Positions 9,474 to 17,602 of a stretch of 51,673 nucleotides of DNA are shown in pieces (positions within the stretch are counted from its first letter, which is position 1; each line of letters opens with the position of its first letter). The stretch comes from Archangiaceae bacterium (lineage in GTDB: Bacteria; Myxococcota; Myxococcia; Myxococcales; Myxococcaceae). The notes beneath the pieces are model-generated. The model did no database searches. It was not told the DNA's origin and saw only the letters and a list, made by a program, of their open reading frames with translations. The position numbers and the translations under genes were made by a program. The stretch is taken from the NCBI GenBank assembly GCA_016879935.1, contig JAACJQ010000422.1, positions 1-51,673 on the forward strand. Direction: 5' to 3'.

Positions 9474-10747
9474 GCGGCTCGCTCTGGCCGCTGGTGAAGC
9501 TGTCGCTCTCGCGCGATCGCCGCAGCGCGATCTCGTCGACCTTCGGCCTCGCCATCGGTGTCGCCTCGCTCGTCTTCTTCGTCTCACTCGGCCTCGGTGT
9601 CGGGCGCATCGTTCGCGAGAAGGTCTTCCCCGTCGACACCAGCCTCGTCGAGGTCGTGCCGGCGCAGCTCTCGTTCGGCCTGCTCGGAGGCGGCACGCTG
9701 GACGAGCCCACGGTCGCGCGACTCGAAGCGCTGCCCGGTGTGAAGCGCGCGTACAAGAAGATGAACGTGCGGGCTCCGGCGGTCACCATCTACCGCGGAG
9801 ACTTCTTCGGCCGCCCGCTGCACATGGGCCTCGAGATTCTCGCCGTCGGCGTCGAGCCCGACTTCATCAAGAGCGATCTCATGCTCGGAGACTTCGCCGA
9901 CCCGGGCCCGGACAAGCCGATTCCCGCCATCGCGTCGACGCGGCTGCTCGAGATCTACAACAAGAGCTTCGCGCCCCAGCGCTCGTTGCCGCAGCTCTCG
10001 GGCCAGATGCTCGCGGGCTTTATCTTCCCGGTCGACTTCAACCGCTCGTTCGTCACCAGCACGAACCCGAACGAATCGGCGATTCCTTCGCAGGCCCAGC
10101 TCGTCGGAGTCTCCGACCGCGCGATGCTCGCGGGCATCACCATTCCCCTCGACGCCGCGCGCCGGCTCAACGCCGCCGCCAACAAAGACGCGAAGACCTT
10201 CACGGCCGTCACGCTCGCGGCCACCGACCCCTCGCAGGTGCCGCAGCTCGTCGCTGCCGTGAAGGCCATGGGCCTGCGCGTCGACGATCAGGATCGCCGC
10301 ATGGCCGAGAACGCCGGAGCCGCCGTGGCCATCAGCACCTCGAGCCTCGCGCTGCTGTCGGTGCTCATCTGCCTGCTGGCTGCCTTCAACATCGCCCACG
10401 CCTTCTCGGCGTCGGTGCGGGCGAGAGAGAAGGAGCTCGGCGTGATGCGCGCCGTCGGAGCGAGCCGCTCGGCGCTCTTCCGCCTCGTGCTCGTCGAGGC
10501 CCTGCTCCTCGGCCTGCTCGGTGGCGTCATCGGAACCGCCCTGGCCCTCCTCGCGGGCTATGGTCTCGACGTGGCAGCCGTGCGTTTCGTGCCCGAGTTT
10601 CCTTTCAAGCCCGAGACCTGGTTCGAGCGGCCGCTGTGGCTGATGGGCGGAGGCGTGGTGCTGGGGGTGCTGGCCGCCGTCGCCGGTGCCTTCCTGCCTG
10701 CACGCCACGCCTCACGCACCGCTCCCGTTCGGGTGCTGGCCGGCTGA
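9470..10747 (+). CDS. ABC transporter permease, FtsX/MacB fold
   Basis: The product is 425 residues. The topology is that of the MacB/LolE family: one N-terminal helix (about 22-45, [21 protein letters not shown]), a large periplasmic domain, and three C-terminal helices ([59 protein letters not shown]). The cytoplasmic segment [20 protein letters not shown] between the second and third helices is the typical ATPase-coupling region, and the C-terminus [14 protein letters not shown] matches the family ending. The start in the ATGA overlap is preferred over an in-frame ATG at 9443. It is the last gene of the operon. Confidence 0.88.
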   Translation: MSGSLWPLVKLSLSRDRRSAISSTFGLAIGVASLVFFVSLGLGVGRIVREKVFPVDTSLVEVVPAQLSFGLLGGGTLDEPTVARLEALPGVKRAYKKMNVRAPAVTIYRGDFFGRPLHMGLEILAVGVEPDFIKSDLMLGDFADPGPDKPIPAIASTRLLEIYNKSFAPQRSLPQLSGQMLAGFIFPVDFNRSFVTSTNPNESAIPSQAQLVGVSDRAMLAGITIPLDAARRLNAAANKDAKTFTAVTLAATDPSQVPQLVAAVKAMGLRVDDQDRRMAENAGAAVAISTSSLALLSVLICLLAAFNIAHAFSASVRAREKELGVMRAVGASRSALFRLVLVEALLLGLLGGVIGTALALLAGYGLDVAAVRFVPEFPFKPETWFERPLWLMGGGVVLGVLAAVAGAFLPARHASRTAPVRVLAG

Positions 10748-10869
10748 AGCGCTCTTCTCCACACCCGCTCCCACATCGGGAGAATGGGTGATGCGGTTCG
10801 TTGCACGGTTCTGGAATCGGTCGGGTACGCTCGCGGGGTTTTCAGCGTGCATCGACGTCGAAGGACTCC

Positions 10870-12921
10870 GTGACTACCGCTCCGAAACGCCAGCCGATTC
10901 CGTTCGGGAAGTACCTGCTGCTCGACCGCATCAACATCGGCGGTATGGCCGAAGTGTGGCGCGCCAAGACGTTCGGCGCCGGTGGCTTCGAGCGCCTGGT
11001 CGCCATCAAGCGCATTCTTCCGAACATCGCGGAGGATGAAGAGTTCATCACGATGTTCATCGATGAAGCGAAGATCACGGTTCAGCTGAACCACGCGAAC
11101 ATCGCGCAGATCTACGAGCTGTCGTCGATCGCGAACTCGTACTTCATCGCCATGGAGTACGTGTCGGGCAAGGACATGCGCGCGGTCTTCGATCGCTGCC
11201 GCAAGCGTGGAGAGCCCGCGCCGATTCCGCTCAGCTGCTACCTCATCGCCCAGTGCTGTGAAGGGCTCGACTACGCCCACCGCGCCAACGACAAGAACGG
11301 CCGGCCGATGGGCATCGTGCACCGTGACGTCTCGCCGCAGAACGCGCTCGTCAGCTACGAGGGCGAGGTCAAGGTCATCGACTTCGGTATCGCCAAGGCC
11401 GCGGGCAAGGCGACGAAGACGCAGGCCGGCATTCTCAAGGGCAAGTTCGGCTACATGAGCCCCGAACAGATTCGTGGCCTGCCGCTCGATCGCCGCAGCG
11501 ACGTCTTCGCCATCGGCGTGTGTCTGTACGAGATGCTGACGGGCGAGCGGTTGTTCGTCGGCGACTCCGACTTCTCGGTGCTCGAGAAGGTGCGCAAGGT
11601 CGAGGTGCTGCCGCCGTCGCACTTCAACCGCAAGATCCCCGACGCGCTCGAGAAGATCGTCATGAAGGCGCTCGCGAAGGACGTCGACGAGCGCTACTCG
11701 TACGGCAGCGAGCTCGGCGAAGACCTGCGCAAGTTCCTCTACACGTCGGGCTACTCCTTCGGCCGCAAAGACCTCGCGGCCTTCATGAAGGCGACGTTCG
11801 CCGAAGACGTCGACAAGGAGCGCGCGCGCCTTCAGGAGTACAACGACATCAAGCCGCCCGAGGGCATGCTGGCTGCGGCCGAGATGGGCTTTGGCGTCGG
11901 CCACGTTCCCAGCAGCCCGGGCATGGCGCTGAACGCGAGCGCGGTGACGGCGATGCCGACGATGGCGCCTCCGTCGGTCGCGCCCGCCCAGTCGCAGATG
12001 GGCCTGCCACAGATCGTCCGCCCGATGCCGCCGACGCTCGCCCCGCAGGTGTCGCCCACCACCGTTCCGATGCCTGCGCGCTCGCCCAGCCTGCCGCGGC
12101 TCACGGCGGCTCAAGCGGTGCACACCGTCGGCAAAGAAGAACACGAAGCCACAGTGCTGGCCGACGGCCTCAGCGACGACGCGACGAACCCCGGCCAGGA
12201 CTCGACGAAGGCCATCGACGTTCGCAACCGGCCCGAGGCCAACGACCCGGCGACCGACCCTGGCCGGCCCGTGCTGCAGCGCGGAGGCATGGTGCCGAAC
12301 ATGGCCGGCCCCGACGCGATGACGCAGATGGGGCAGGGCATGGGCCGCCCGGGCCCGCCGGTGCTGATGAACGACGGGCTGCCGCCGAATGCGCGACGTC
12401 CGACGAACGGCAGCCAGCCCCTGCCGCCGCGAATGGCCGCGCCGATGATGGTCGAGAACGCGGGGCTGTCGAACCCGTCACTGCCCGCGCTCCAGCCCAC
12501 CGGCGACACCTCGCCGCAGCTCGCTGCGTACAGCCCGAGCTCCAGCAGCGCGCAGCTTCCCCAGGTCGGCGGTTCGAGCAACAAGACGGCGTTCGCCATT
12601 CTCGGCGCGGGTGTGCTGGTCGTCGCCACGCTCATCGGCCTCGCCGTCGCGTTCAGGCCGGGGCCCAAGGGGCTCTTGATCATCGACGTGCCCAACGGCG
12701 CGAGCGGCACGATTCGCGTCAGCATCGACGGCAAGGATCTGACCGAGGGTGACGGCTCCCCGATCAAAGACTGGCCGCAGGTGCGTGAAGTGCCCGCGGG
12801 CAAACACATGGTGATGCTCAAGATCCCCGGCTACGAGACGCTCACCGAGACCGTCACCGTCGTCGAAGGCAACGAGCCCAGCGGTCTCAAGGGCTCCCCC
12901 AAGAAGAAGAGCGGCGAGTGA
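10870..12921 (+). CDS. membrane-anchored Hanks-type Ser/Thr protein kinase
   Basis: The product is 683 residues from a GTG with AAGGA five bases upstream. The kinase domain occupies about residues 10-300: glycine loop INIGGMAEVWRAK, ATP-anchoring Lys in LVAIKRIL, catalytic loop HRDVSPQN (the variant common in myxobacterial kinases), metal-binding DFG in KVIDFGIAKA, and activation/P+1 region FGYMSPEQIRG. A long low-complexity region rich in Pro, Met and Ala follows. One membrane helix at about 572-595 (AFAILGAGVLVVATLIGLAV) precedes a small external domain. That domain contains VREVPAGKHMVMLKIPGYET and resembles a PEGA-type beta domain. It likely transmits an envelope signal; the AAA ATPase 23 bases downstream is a candidate partner. 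Confidence 0.92.
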   Translation: MTTAPKRQPIPFGKYLLLDRINIGGMAEVWRAKTFGAGGFERLVAIKRILPNIAEDEEFITMFIDEAKITVQLNHANIAQIYELSSIANSYFIAMEYVSGKDMRAVFDRCRKRGEPAPIPLSCYLIAQCCEGLDYAHRANDKNGRPMGIVHRDVSPQNALVSYEGEVKVIDFGIAKAAGKATKTQAGILKGKFGYMSPEQIRGLPLDRRSDVFAIGVCLYEMLTGERLFVGDSDFSVLEKVRKVEVLPPSHFNRKIPDALEKIVMKALAKDVDERYSYGSELGEDLRKFLYTSGYSFGRKDLAAFMKATFAEDVDKERARLQEYNDIKPPEGMLAAAEMGFGVGHVPSSPGMALNASAVTAMPTMAPPSVAPAQSQMGLPQIVRPMPPTLAPQVSPTTVPMPARSPSLPRLTAAQAVHTVGKEEHEATVLADGLSDDATNPGQDSTKAIDVRNRPEANDPATDPGRPVLQRGGMVPNMAGPDAMTQMGQGMGRPGPPVLMNDGLPPNARRPTNGSQPLPPRMAAPMMVENAGLSNPSLPALQPTGDTSPQLAAYSPSSSSAQLPQVGGSSNKTAFAILGAGVLVVATLIGLAVAFRPGPKGLLIIDVPNGASGTIRVSIDGKDLTEGDGSPIKDWPQVREVPAGKHMVMLKIPGYETLTETVTVVEGNEPSGLKGSPKKKSGE

Positions 12922-12944
12922 CGCTCGCGCGCTCCTGAAAGACC

Positions 12945-14687
12945 ATGGCCAAGACCAGGAAGACCGATGATCCCCTCGCCGGGTTGCCGGCGTGGGCGCA
13001 GAAACTCGCCCAGCGGTACTACACGCGCACCGTGTCGACCTTCGTGGTCTACGGCGCAGTCAGAGATCTGCAGCCCGTCACGAAGGACGACGGCGGCCGC
13101 GACTTCGCGAACCTGAAGACGTTCCTCGGGGCCGAGCTCTTCGGCGGCCGCGATCACGTCATCTATTACGATCGCTCGTCGGGCATTCGGTCGCAGGCCC
13201 CCGAGACGCAGCAGGACTTCTCGCGGGCGATGGCGTCGTACGACGCGATGTACGGCACCGACTTCGCGCGTGTGATGCCGAGAGACCCAGGCCGCGCGCT
13301 GCAGATCATCGAGAACTACCTGCGGCTGCGGGTGAGCGACGGCAAGTCGTTGGCGCTGGTGATCGACTTCGCCGAGACGATCGCTCCGGCCGGCGACATG
13401 GGCTCGTTGTCGGCAGAAGATCGGTTCACGCTCGCGACGCTCATCAAGTGGTCGCAAGACCCCCAGTTTCTCCAGGGCGACTTGTCGATCGTGCTCGTCG
13501 TCGAGAACCTGGCCGACATCTCGGCGCGCCTCTCACGCAACCCCTACGTCGCGAACATCGAGATCACGCTGCCCGGTGAAGAAGAGCGCCTCGACTTCGT
13601 GAAGTGGAAGCTCGAGGGCAAGAAGCTGTCGTCGGTCTCCGACGTCGGCGTGCAGGCGCTGGCGAAGATGACGGCCGGCCTCTCGCGCATCAACCTCGAC
13701 CGCGTGCTGACCGAGGCGATCGAAGCCGGGCACCGCATCACGCCCGAGACGCTGAAGGACAAGAAGAAGGAGATCATTCAGGCCGAGTGTCACGGCCTGC
13801 TCGAGTTCATCGAGCCCGCGTGGACGCTCGACGTGGTGGCCGGGCACGCGAAGGCGAAGAAGATGCTGCGCGACGCCTCGACGATGCTGAAGAAGGGCCG
13901 CATCGAGGTGATGCCCATGGGCTACCTCGTGTCGGGACCCGTCGGCACGGGCAAGACGTTTCTGGTGACGTGCTTCGCCGGAGAGATCGGCATTCCCTGC
14001 GTGAAGTTCCTCAACTTCCGCAGCCAGTGGCAGGGCGTGACGGAGTCGAACCTCGAGAAGATCTTCAACCTGCTCAAGGCGCTGTGGCCGGTGGCGGTGA
14101 TGATCGACGAGGCCGACGCGTTTCTCGGCGATCGTGACGCGGGCGGAGACTCGGGCACGTCGAGCCGCATCTTCGGCTCCATCGCGAGCTTCATGGGCAA
14201 CACCGAGTTCCGCGGGAAGATCGTCTGGTTCCTGCTGACGTGCCGGCCCGATTTGCTGCCCATCGACTTGAAGCGCCAGGGCCGCGCCGAAGAGCACCTC
14301 GCGCTGTTCTACCCGCAGACCGACGCCGAGCGGGACGAGCTGTTCAAGGCGATGCAGAAGAAGACGAAGGTGCAGGTCGACGTGCCCGACTTCTCGAAGC
14401 TCACCAACGGGCACCCGTTCTCTGGCGCCGACATCGAGGCGATTCTCATTCGCTCGAAGTTCAAGGCCGCGACCGACTCGCGCGATCAGGTGACGCCAGC
14501 CGACGTCGAGGCGGTGGTGAAGGACTTCGTGCCGCCCAGCTACCCGCTGGAGATCGAGCTGCAGAACCTGGTCGCCGTGCAGGAGTGCACGAGCCGCGAG
14601 CTGCTGCCCGAGAACTTCCAGAAGCTCGAGCGCGACGAGGTGACCCGCCGCATTCGTGAACTCAAGGTGCTGCTCGAGGAGCGGTGA
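12945..14687 (+). CDS. AAA family ATPase with degenerate first module (Ycf46-like)
   Basis: The product is 580 residues. The C-terminal half carries a complete AAA core: Walker A SGPVGTGKTF, Walker B VAVMIDEADAFLG, sensor-like LLTCRPDLLP, and a helical lid with GHPFSGADIEAILIRSKFKA. The N-terminal half (about 1-280) shows the same order of strands (SLALVIDFAETIAP, LSIVLVVENLADIS) without a usable Walker A, so it looks like a decayed AAA module, the arrangement of Ycf46/Spastin-like ATPases. The substrate is unknown. It lies directly behind the kinase gene and overlaps the next gene by four bases (GTGA). Confidence 0.82.
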   Translation: MAKTRKTDDPLAGLPAWAQKLAQRYYTRTVSTFVVYGAVRDLQPVTKDDGGRDFANLKTFLGAELFGGRDHVIYYDRSSGIRSQAPETQQDFSRAMASYDAMYGTDFARVMPRDPGRALQIIENYLRLRVSDGKSLALVIDFAETIAPAGDMGSLSAEDRFTLATLIKWSQDPQFLQGDLSIVLVVENLADISARLSRNPYVANIEITLPGEEERLDFVKWKLEGKKLSSVSDVGVQALAKMTAGLSRINLDRVLTEAIEAGHRITPETLKDKKKEIIQAECHGLLEFIEPAWTLDVVAGHAKAKKMLRDASTMLKKGRIEVMPMGYLVSGPVGTGKTFLVTCFAGEIGIPCVKFLNFRSQWQGVTESNLEKIFNLLKALWPVAVMIDEADAFLGDRDAGGDSGTSSRIFGSIASFMGNTEFRGKIVWFLLTCRPDLLPIDLKRQGRAEEHLALFYPQTDAERDELFKAMQKKTKVQVDVPDFSKLTNGHPFSGADIEAILIRSKFKAATDSRDQVTPADVEAVVKDFVPPSYPLEIELQNLVAVQECTSRELLPENFQKLERDEVTRRIRELKVLLEER

Positions 14688-15175
14688 GGCCCGCGGTCTT
14701 TCCGTGGTGCCTGCTCACGGCGACCGCTGCGGCCGCTGGTTCTGTCGAGTGCACGCTCGACGGAGCTCCGTGGAAGACGAAGGCGCCTTTGATCTTCGTG
14801 TCGAGCACCGAGGGGCCGCTCAGGCTCTACCTGCAGGTGAACTCGAACCGCGCGCCTTCGCTCAGCCTGGCGGTCGACTGGGAGCTCCTGAAGGGACCGG
14901 GCAAGGCGGCGGTCGAGCTTGGGGCCTCGGACGGAGGGCCGGCGGCGATCTCGGGCATCTTCTCGGAGCGCTACGAGAAGCCCGTGCCGACACCCGAAGG
15001 AATGGCCTCAGCTGAACGGCGACGCGTGCGGGTGATCGGCGGCACCTTCGAGTGGGAGGCGACCGCGTCGCAGGCGTCGCTCTCGCTTTCGATCACCGCC
15101 GCCAGCGCCGATGGGAAGCGGCGCGTCTCGGTGCAGTGCTCCGGCCACGGGCTCGCCTTTCAGCGCAGCCCGTGA
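14684..15175 (+). CDS. small secreted protein of unknown function
   Basis: The product is 163 residues from a GTG overlapping the AAA gene stop. The N-terminus RPAVFPWCLLTATAAAAGSV reads as a short signal peptide. The mature part contains two widely spaced Cys residues (VECTLDG and VQCSGHG) that could form one disulfide around a beta-rich domain. No family is recognised. Tight coupling to the kinase and AAA genes suggests a shared operon. Its stop lies six bases from the stop of the convergent alpha-2-macroglobulin-like gene. Confidence 0.6.
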   Translation: MRPAVFPWCLLTATAAAAGSVECTLDGAPWKTKAPLIFVSSTEGPLRLYLQVNSNRAPSLSLAVDWELLKGPGKAAVELGASDGGPAAISGIFSERYEKPVPTPEGMASAERRRVRVIGGTFEWEATASQASLSLSITAASADGKRRVSVQCSGHGLAFQRSP

Positions 15176-15181
15176 GGTCGG

Positions 15182-17602
15182 TCAGCGAATGACCCACGCC
15201 TTCGGCACGAAGGTCTTCGCGCGATCGGTGCGGTACTCGACCGAGAGCGTCGTCGGCTGCGCCTGGAGCTTTCCGGCGAGCGTCGGAATCACCTTGAGCT
15301 TGCCGGCCCACGGGTCGCCGCTCGCGACCTGCGGCAGGTGCAGGGTGATGGCGCCGTCTTCGGTCTCGTAGCGGCTGATGGTTCCAGCGGTGACGAGCGC
15401 GTCGAGCGACGGCGTGTCGTGTTGCACGCCCGCAGGCAGACCGAGGCGCAGCTTCATCGTCGTGCTGCCCGGGTAGGCGGCCGTCATCGAGAGCTCGGCG
15501 GCCTTGCCGACGGTGAGCTGCTCGGGGAGCGTGGTCTCGAGCTCGAGGCCTGCCTCGCTCGACGGCTTCCACGGCACGTACGCGACGAGGCCCAGCGTGT
15601 AGCCGAGGCCAGGCACGGGCGGCTCCGCGGTGACGCTCCACGAGTGTTCGCCCGACGAGCCAGTCGCTTCGGCCTCGAGCACCAGCACGCTCTTGAGCGT
15701 CTCGGGCGTGAGCTCGCCCGTCGCAAGCACCTTGCCGTCACGCGAGAGGGAGATCTTCACACCGGGCGGCACCTTGTCCTTGAAGATGGTGGTGATGGCG
15801 CGCAGCGCGAGCAGGTTCGTGCGGCCATCGCCCCAGCCCATGAACGGGTCGTAGGCCCCGAGCAGGGTCGTGCCGAGATCGGCCATCGGCGCCTTGGCAT
15901 CGCCTTCGAGCGCGAGCACCGCCAGCGCGGTCGCTTCGATGGAGGAGGGCACGAGGCCGTCAGCGCGCACCACGCCGGAAGGAACGGTGAGCGACGCGCC
16001 CTCGGCACCTGACGAGATGCCCGCGATCACGATGGCCTTGAGCTTGTCTGCGACCGCGCCAGACACCGCGCCCGACGCGAGCGCCGCAGCCGCCGTGTAG
16101 GGATCATTGATGCGGCCCAGGTTGCGCTCGTACGCGCCAGCGGCTTTCAACGAGACCGCCGTGAAGCGCTGCTTCGCACGAGGCGAACCCTGCGAGGCCT
16201 TCACCGCACGAACGCAGTCACCCGTCGTCACCAACAAACGCTGCAGGGTCCACCCGTCGGCGCCCTGACAGGTTCCATCGGGGCGCTGGGCCTGAGCGAC
16301 CTGCGCCGCGAGGCGTTCTCCGAGACGCGAGAGCACGGGGTTCTCGGGGTGGGCGAGGGCGGCTTCGGCGAGCAGGGTGGCCGCGTCGACCGACGGCGCG
16401 CGCGAGTGACGCATCACGCGCTGGGTCGCGAGCACCGAGAGATCTCGAATGACCGGCAGGTTCGGCTCTTCACCGAGCGCGCGAAGCAGCGCAGGCGCAC
16501 TGCCGAGCAGCTGGAGCAGGTAGGCATCTTCAGCGACGCCGCCACGACCCGGCGCGGCCGAGAGCTCGGAGCGCACGAGACCGAGCGCTCCCGGGAAGAC
16601 GCGCAGCACGACCTGCTCACTGCCGGGCAGGGCGTTGGCGGGGCCTGAGAGCGAGAAGGTGCGGGGCGCGGCGAGCGTTCCACCGTGCGCGATGGTCTCG
16701 CGCTGGCCCGCGGGCTTCACGTCGATGACGCGCTCCACGGCGTCGGTGCTGCCGAGCGTCGCCTTGAGCGTGAGCGGCCCGGGACGCGGTGCGGTGAGCG
16801 AGACGTTCTGCACGACGTTGCCGCCAGCCGCGACCTTGACGGTGCTGCCGCTCGAGCTCAGCACGCCGGTCGATTCGAGCCGCAGTGGGCTCGAGACTTC
16901 GCGCTCCGTCGTGTTCACGACCTGAATCGGCAGCACGACCTGATCGCCTGCGTAGAGCATCGGAGGGACGACAGGCTCGACGTACGTGGGCAGCGTTCCG
17001 AGGAAGCTCGTCGCCGCGCCGGCCTGGCCGCCCTGTCGGGAGTGCGCGAGCGCGAGCACCCGCCACGTGGTGAGACGATCGGGCACCTTCACCGGCACCG
17101 TCGCGTGGCCGTTGCCGTCGGTCACCACGAGCGGTTCGAAGAGGAACGTCTCGGGGAACCAGGCGCGCGTCGCGGCCGGAGAACCACCTTCGCCGTCCTG
17201 ATCCTTGCCGTCAGCCGGCTTCTCCTCTGCATTCTTCAAGACCATCTTGGGCGCAGCCGCCTTCTTCGCGACCCCGAGCGAGCCCATGCCCGAGCCGTAG
17301 CCACCTGCGCCGCCACCGCGCCCTCTGGTCCCGATGCCTCCGATACCGACCGCGTCTCCAGCGGCAGCTCCGAACATGTTGCCCATGGCCGTCGACGGAG
17401 CGGCGCTCGGGGGAGGCGGCGCGCTCGGCATGTCGTAGGCCTCCTCCTTCATTTCGCCTTCGTCACCCCTGCGCTTGTCGGAGGCGTAGGAGTCGACCGA
17501 GCTGGCGACGCTCATGGGGCGTCTCGACGAGCCCTTCGCGCTCAGGAAGAACAGCACGAGAATCGCGAACCCTGTTCCCAGGAGGACGAGGACCTTCTTC
17601 AT
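15182..17602 (-). CDS. alpha-2-macroglobulin-like protein, C-terminal half (thioester-domain part)
   Basis: The product is 806 residues. The start MKKVLVLLGTGFAILVLFFL overlaps the upstream stop by four bases (ATGA) and gives an N-terminal membrane anchor. A Gly-rich low-complexity linker follows (around 70-110, GIGGIGTRGRGGGAGGYGSG). The conserved bait/C-terminal-type opening RAWFPETFLFEPLVVTDGNG comes next, then MG-type domains. A helical thioester-domain-like region spans about 340-600 (SVLATQRVMRH, GWGDGRTNLLALRAI). The thioester motif CGEQ is absent; the equivalent stretch (about 345-355) reads PGRGGVAEDAY. A receptor-binding-like beta domain closes the protein. It should act in the periplasm, perhaps as a protease trap without covalent capture. 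Confidence 0.82.
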   Translation of the reverse strand: MKKVLVLLGTGFAILVLFFLSAKGSSRRPMSVASSVDSYASDKRRGDEGEMKEEAYDMPSAPPPPSAAPSTAMGNMFGAAAGDAVGIGGIGTRGRGGGAGGYGSGMGSLGVAKKAAAPKMVLKNAEEKPADGKDQDGEGGSPAATRAWFPETFLFEPLVVTDGNGHATVPVKVPDRLTTWRVLALAHSRQGGQAGAATSFLGTLPTYVEPVVPPMLYAGDQVVLPIQVVNTTEREVSSPLRLESTGVLSSSGSTVKVAAGGNVVQNVSLTAPRPGPLTLKATLGSTDAVERVIDVKPAGQRETIAHGGTLAAPRTFSLSGPANALPGSEQVVLRVFPGALGLVRSELSAAPGRGGVAEDAYLLQLLGSAPALLRALGEEPNLPVIRDLSVLATQRVMRHSRAPSVDAATLLAEAALAHPENPVLSRLGERLAAQVAQAQRPDGTCQGADGWTLQRLLVTTGDCVRAVKASQGSPRAKQRFTAVSLKAAGAYERNLGRINDPYTAAAALASGAVSGAVADKLKAIVIAGISSGAEGASLTVPSGVVRADGLVPSSIEATALAVLALEGDAKAPMADLGTTLLGAYDPFMGWGDGRTNLLALRAITTIFKDKVPPGVKISLSRDGKVLATGELTPETLKSVLVLEAEATGSSGEHSWSVTAEPPVPGLGYTLGLVAYVPWKPSSEAGLELETTLPEQLTVGKAAELSMTAAYPGSTTMKLRLGLPAGVQHDTPSLDALVTAGTISRYETEDGAITLHLPQVASGDPWAGKLKVIPTLAGKLQAQPTTLSVEYRTDRAKTFVPKAWVIR

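Noticed and set aside
10755-10790. Short hairpin CTCCC / GGGAG behind the permease gene as a terminator
   Set aside because: The stem is only 5 bp and no T-run follows.
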